Shown here piece after piece: positions 60,150 through 64,000 of a stretch of 64,000 nt of DNA. A model generated the notes under the pieces. That model made no database searches, was not told the DNA's origin, and saw only the letters and a list, made by a program, of their open reading frames with translations. The translations under genes and the position numbers were made by a program. Source of the stretch: Clostridiales bacterium (GTDB lineage: Bacteria > Bacillota > Clostridia > Peptostreptococcales > Acidaminobacteraceae); the NCBI GenBank assembly GCA_016342415.1, contig JAEIOD010000008.1, positions 124,001 to 188,000 of the forward strand, written 5' to 3'. The stretch's first letter is position 1; every line of letters starts with the position of its first letter.

Positions 60150-61055
60150 TTATAGATAAAAAGGTGTCAGTTGATAGACACAGTAATTTATCCAGTTTGA
60201 AAACAATAAATGAGCATGCCCTCTCCAACTGACATTCACTGAGTTTTTAGGATCATCACCACCAAAATAATTTTTAGGGATACTTATATTCACTCCTTTA
60301 TCCAAATCTCTGAAATACTCTCCCGCCAATGATTCTTGATTGTATTCCGGATGGCCACTGATAAATATATGTTTTAAGTCTTTACTGGAAACCAGACATA
60401 CACCAACTTCTTCAGAGTAAGATAAAAGCTCCAACTTCTCATGTTTTATTATATCGTTTTTCCTTATTTCTGAATACCTTGAATGAGGCATTTTAAATGA
60501 TGTATCAAATCCTCTTAATAGAGAATGGGTATCAGATAATCTTTTATGATCATAGATGCCAAATATTTTTTTATTCAATAGGAACTTCTCAATACCATAG
60601 TGATGATACAATCCAGCTTGTGCCCCCCAACAGATGTGCAGTGTTGAAGTGACATGTTTTTGAGAGTAGTTCATGATGTCAACCAGTTCATCCCAGTAAT
60701 CTACTTCTTCAAATGCCATGTGTTCTACGGGTGCGCCTGTAATAATCATACCATCAAAATTTAAATCCTTAATCTGGTCAAATGTTTTATAAAAACTATT
60801 CAAATGTTCAACTGAAACATTTTTTGATTTATATGAACTTGTTTTTAACAACGTTAAGTTAACTTGTAAAGGTGTGTTACTTAACAATCTGATCAGTTGT
60901 GTTTCAGTCTCAACTTTTTCAGGCATCAAATTTAAAATAATAATTTCTAACGGTCTGATATCCTGATGTTCAGCACGTTTCTTATTCATTACAAATATGT
61001 TTTCCTGCCTTAATATTTCAGAAGCAGGCAGTGTTTTGGGAATTATTATCGGCAT
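60150..61055 (-). CDS. metA: Homoserine O-acetyltransferase (MetA type)
   Basis: A 301-aa enzyme of the MetA family. Catalytic Cys in LHICWGAQAG, His in FISGHPEYNQ and Glu two to three residues later are all present. The residue that decides acyl donor, after ITGAP-V, is Glu (GAPVEHM), whereas succinyl-specific E. coli MetA has Gly there; this points to acetyl-CoA as donor. It makes O-acetyl-L-homoserine for the MetY enzyme encoded 10 bp upstream. Controlled by the SAM riboswitch ahead of metY. Confidence 0.94.
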   Translation of the reverse strand: MPIIIPKTLPASEILRQENIFVMNKKRAEHQDIRPLEIIILNLMPEKVETETQLIRLLSNTPLQVNLTLLKTSSYKSKNVSVEHLNSFYKTFDQIKDLNFDGMIITGAPVEHMAFEEVDYWDELVDIMNYSQKHVTSTLHICWGAQAGLYHHYGIEKFLLNKKIFGIYDHKRLSDTHSLLRGFDTSFKMPHSRYSEIRKNDIIKHEKLELLSYSEEVGVCLVSSKDLKHIFISGHPEYNQESLAGEYFRDLDKGVNISIPKNYFGGDDPKNSVNVSWRGHAHLLFSNWINYCVYQLTPFYL

Positions 61056-61065
61056 TTCTCACTCC

Positions 61066-62340
61066 TTATTTTAATGCTTCTTCTAAGTCTATAATCAGAT
61101 CGTTTATATTCTCTAAACCGACTGACAACCTAATCAAATCGGGTGTCACACCTGACTTGTTTTGCTCCTCTTTTGATAATTGTCTGTGAGATGTTGAAGC
61201 AGGATGTAACACAGAGGTTCTCAGATCTCCAACATGAGTCACCAAAGAAATCAGTTCAATTTTTTCCATGAATTGAATCGCCTTATCATAGCCCCCTTTT
61301 ATACCAAATGACAACACACCAGATGCGCCTTTTGTAAGGTATTTCTTTGCTAAGTCATAAGTTTCATGACTCTCCAGCAAAGGATATTTGACCCACTCAA
61401 CCTTATCATTACCTTCTAAAAACAGTGCTAATTGTAGGGCATTCTCACAATGTTTTTCGACTCTTAGATGAAGTGTTTCCAAACTATTATGAAGCATAAA
61501 TGCATTGAACGGACTCAGTGCACCACCGAAATCTCTTAGTATATGGACTCGTGCTTTAAAAATATAGGCTGCTGGTCCAAATGCTTCTGTAAACACCAAT
61601 CCATGATACGAGCTATCTGGCTCGGTTAGGTCGGGATACCTTCCAGATGCTTTCCAATCAAAATTTCCACCATCAATGATAACACCACCCAAACTTGTTG
61701 CATGACCATCAATATACTTAGTCGCTGAGTGTATAACAATATTGGCACCATGCTCTAATGGTTTAAACAAAACAGGTGTTGCAAAAGTATTATCCACAAT
61801 AAAAACGATTTGATTTTCTTTGGCAACAGATGAAAATTTCTCAAAATCCAGTACGTTAAGACCAGGATTGCCAATTGTCTCACCATAAATAATTTTAGTG
61901 TTTTCTTTTATCAGAGATTCAATGTCTTCCTTCTTGGCATTTGGATCAACTAATGTTACCTCAATACCAAGTTTTTTAAGAGTACTTGTAAATAACGTGA
62001 TTGTACCACCATATAGATTGGTAGACGCTAGTATATGGTCTCCAGCACTACAAATCGTCAATATTGCTCCTGTAATAGCAGCTTGTCCAGAAGCAAAAGC
62101 CAACCCGCCAATACCACCTTCTAGATTTGATATTTTTTCTTCAAAATGCCCTACTGTTGGATTTCCAATTCTTGAATATATCCAACCCAACTCTTTTAGA
62201 TCAAATAGATCTGCTAAGTGTTCTGGCGAATCATGTCTATAAGTTGTACTTTGTGTGATTGGTAAAACCTGCGCTTCACCACTTTTTGCTCTATACCCGC
62301 CGTGAATGCATAATGTTTCAGTTGTAAATTCTCTACTCAT
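61066..62340 (-). CDS. metY: O-acetylhomoserine sulfhydrylase
   Basis: A 424-aa PLP enzyme. TLCIHGGYRAKSGEAQVLPI is the family start, the PLP lysine lies in VIHSATKYIDGHATSLGG and the C-terminal SVGLENINDLIIDL is typical. It turns O-acetylhomoserine plus sulfide into homocysteine. Start chosen at 62340 (MSREF) after AAGGAGG. First gene of the metY-metA operon under a SAM-I riboswitch. Confidence 0.95.
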   Translation of the reverse strand: MSREFTTETLCIHGGYRAKSGEAQVLPITQSTTYRHDSPEHLADLFDLKELGWIYSRIGNPTVGHFEEKISNLEGGIGGLAFASGQAAITGAILTICSAGDHILASTNLYGGTITLFTSTLKKLGIEVTLVDPNAKKEDIESLIKENTKIIYGETIGNPGLNVLDFEKFSSVAKENQIVFIVDNTFATPVLFKPLEHGANIVIHSATKYIDGHATSLGGVIIDGGNFDWKASGRYPDLTEPDSSYHGLVFTEAFGPAAYIFKARVHILRDFGGALSPFNAFMLHNSLETLHLRVEKHCENALQLALFLEGNDKVEWVKYPLLESHETYDLAKKYLTKGASGVLSFGIKGGYDKAIQFMEKIELISLVTHVGDLRTSVLHPASTSHRQLSKEEQNKSGVTPDLIRLSVGLENINDLIIDLEEALK

Positions 62341-62470
62341 AATTTCCTCCTTGTCTAATGTTTTAGTCCATAAATTCATTTTAATTCTCTTCAAGGATAG
62401 AACCGATTGTACAAAATCATATATATCACTTAAACAATGATATGTTTATATCCACACGCGTTTGAATATA

Positions 62471-62636
62471 AAAAAAAGATTATTTCTATAAAGAAATAAT
62501 CCCATGATTGTTAAACAATTAGATTTTTCCTTATCTATCAGCTATTAACTGCAGGATTTAGCACTTGTTATTACAAATTGTAATCTAAGTTGCCGGGTTT
62601 CATAGGGCCAGTCCCTCCACCACTCTTGATAAGAGT
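62471..62636 (-). promoter_or_regulatory. SAM-I riboswitch (S-box) with terminator
   Basis: On the minus strand the aptamer begins CTTATCAAGAG-TGGTGGAGGGA, with CTGGCCC-TATGAAACCCGGCAAC after it and ends AGATAAG (about 62529-62636), all hallmark S-box segments. The terminator GATTATTTC / GAAATAATC with T run follows (62471-62502). SAM binding should cause termination and lower metY-metA expression. Confidence 0.95.
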
Positions 62637-62655
62637 CTATTCAGTTATTGAATGT

Positions 62656-62685
62656 ATTGTATACTATTGAGGTGTAGAATGTCAA
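62656..62685 (-). promoter_or_regulatory. SigA promoter of metY-metA
   Basis: On the minus strand TTGACA (62685-62680), 18-nt spacer, TACAAT (62661-62656), just upstream of the SAM riboswitch. Confidence 0.8.
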
Positions 62686-62737
62686 CAGTTTATTATGAAT
62701 TTTCTTGAATTACTAATTCTGAGATAAAATATCAAGT

Positions 62738-62770
62738 ATAAAAAGTCAGTAGCTCAGACTACTGACTTTC
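62738..62770 (-). terminator. Terminator of the SLH protein gene
   Basis: On the minus strand AAGTCAGTAG / CTACTGACTT with a 6-nt loop and TTATA. Confidence 0.85.
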
Positions 62771-62772
62771 AG

Positions 62773-64000
62773 TTATTTCAACAGCTCAATTATTTTATTA
62801 ATTACAACAGCTGCTTCAGCTCTTGTTAAAAATGCTTGAGGATCAAATAAACCACCTGGCTTACCTGAAAGTATATTATTGGTTACACAGTAATCAACAC
62901 CGTTCATCGCATACTGATCGACTTGGTTACCATCTAGAAAGTTTGAAGACTTAGATTCGACAGGTAAAGACAAGCCCTTTAATTCCAGTCCTTTTTTGAT
63001 AACAATCGCCAGATCCTGTCTTTTAATATTATAATCCGGTTTAAAACTACCATCAGGATAACCACTGATCAAACCATTTGACGATGCTTTAACAACAAAA
63101 TTATATAATGCTGATGATTCATTCATATCTATAAAATTCTTCACGATTTCACCATCTTCCAACTCTAATGCTAAAGATAAAAACGCTGAAAACTCTGCTC
63201 TTGATATATAATCATTCGGACAAAACTCATTTTCTCCTCTATTGAATATGATGTTTTTAATCAATAGACTGTTAATGGTTTTATTGGCCCAATGCCCTTC
63301 GATATCAGAGGCGTTGGCACTTGAAATTATGATTGAATTATAAAGTGACTCACCTACGGTTACTGCAACGATCAGCTCTAAATCTTTAGCTAGTTCTTCT
63401 CGTGTAAATGTAAAATACTTCTCTTTTACTTCGCCAGACTTCAGAACATAAGTGTCCAATACCGTTTCCTCAGCACCTTTTGCAATTACTTTATATTCTC
63501 TAGATTTTGGTGATTCATTGGTTAAAGTTGCTTTGACAATATACTGATTGTCAAAGAAATCAACGGTCATCGGATGCGTCTGTGAAATATCAATATTTTC
63601 AATATTCAAGTAGTCAAAAGTAGGTAACCCATCTACAACCAAAACATCAAAATATGAGATTGTAACCACATGTGGATCTACTTTCGAATATACTTTAGCC
63701 GTATAACTTATATTGTTATCCAACTCGATTTTAAAATATGTCCAGTAACTTGAAAATACTTGTTTGCCCACCAACTCATCTTTAGAATCATAAATTTCCA
63801 TGATAACATCATTTTCAAAATCTGTTCCAATTGGCGTCAAGACATTACCATTCATGTCAGTTAACTCTGTATCAAGAAAGATATTCTCGCCATGTTTGCT
63901 CGCTTCAAAGCTTGAGTAATAGTAATAATCACTCAGGTTCAAAGATTTAACCTCATTAAATGAAATACATTTCTCATAGATTGAATTGGCTGTATTACTG
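62773..64000 (-). CDS. SLH-domain surface protein, 5' truncated by window edge
   Basis: The frame stays open to the end of the window, so the start lies beyond 64000. The visible 400 or so residues contain a beta-rich region (about 63360-64000) and, at the C terminus, three SLH repeats: DIEGHWANKTINSLL, ALYNFVVKASSNGLISGYPDG and QYAMNGVDYCVTNNILSGKPGG. SLH triplets anchor proteins to pyruvylated cell wall polymer. The function of the upstream part is not visible. Confidence 0.88.
   Translation of the reverse strand, partial: SNTANSIYEKCISFNEVKSLNLSDYYYYSSFEASKHGENIFLDTELTDMNGNVLTPIGTDFENDVIMEIYDSKDELVGKQVFSSYWTYFKIELDNNISYTAKVYSKVDPHVVTISYFDVLVVDGLPTFDYLNIENIDISQTHPMTVDFFDNQYIVKATLTNESPKSREYKVIAKGAEETVLDTYVLKSGEVKEKYFTFTREELAKDLELIVAVTVGESLYNSIIISSANASDIEGHWANKTINSLLIKNIIFNRGENEFCPNDYISRAEFSAFLSLALELEDGEIVKNFIDMNESSALYNFVVKASSNGLISGYPDGSFKPDYNIKRQDLAIVIKKGLELKGLSLPVESKSSNFLDGNQVDQYAMNGVDYCVTNNILSGKPGGLFDPQAFLTRAEAAVVINKIIELLK

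Overview
The window is low-GC, Gram-positive-type chromosomal DNA. The best fit is an anaerobic member of the Bacillota (class Clostridia). Support comes from AGGAGG-type ribosome binding sites, HelD, a T-box in front of serS, a SAM-I riboswitch in front of metY-metA, SLH-anchored proteins, many lipoproteins, LytTR/DUF3021 and YtrA-type ABC cassettes, and a selenocysteine tRNA. The genus cannot be fixed from the sequence. No rRNA operon, intact mobile element or CRISPR array is present.

Layout. 0-8.2 kb: two RimK-like ATP-grasp ligases, a small unknown protein, helD, a GntR/ABC cassette with a clear autoregulatory promoter, and a ribosomal protein L25/Ctc gene. 8.2-26 kb: an accessory zone. 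It starts with an S41-type lipoprotein gene broken by a perfect 11-bp tandem duplication, then selC (tRNA-Sec) with its own promoter and terminator, followed by a decayed tyrosine integrase. Then come a PucR/NhaC-type antiporter/threonine dehydratase cluster, an SLH-CAP protein, a lipoprotein serpin, a lipoprotein gluzincin, a broken PNPOx-ferredoxin gene, a MerR/unknown pair, a DUF3010 protein and a Na+/H+ antiporter. Several decayed selC-like segments, all in the same orientation, lie between these genes. 26-30 kb: a thioesterase, then an operon TusA - DsrE-like - NifS-like - NifU/DUF59 under a Fur-like box. The NifS-like protein lacks the PLP-binding lysine. 29-34 kb: LytTR/DUF3021, a lipase-like hydrolase and another S41 lipoprotein.

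34-40 kb: an isoaspartyl-dipeptidase (iadA), sigma-54 activator and YfcC-type transporter module, with textbook -24/-12 promoters in front of both iadA and the transporter. 40-48.5 kb: an MFS exporter with a possible leader peptide, another selC-like relic, a membrane-EEP nuclease/phosphatase fusion, a TetR with divergent membrane gene, T-box-serS, and a close paralogue of the broken S41 gene. 48.5-57.4 kb: signalling (REC-histidine kinase, a large hybrid kinase with HPt, a Cache-GGDEF cyclase), with ndk and an MhpD-like protein lacking its metal ligands. 57.6-64 kb: a cytosolic gluzincin, an AraC/GyrI regulator, a methyltransferase, the SAM-riboswitch metY-metA operon for direct sulfhydrylation through O-acetylhomoserine, and the end of an SLH protein running off the window.

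The two most unusual things are the TusA/DsrE/NifS-like/NifU operon with a desulfurase homologue that should not be able to form the usual PLP Schiff base, and the series of selC-like relics spread over about 32 kb, which marks selC as a long-used integration site or as the source of a dispersed tRNA-derived repeat.
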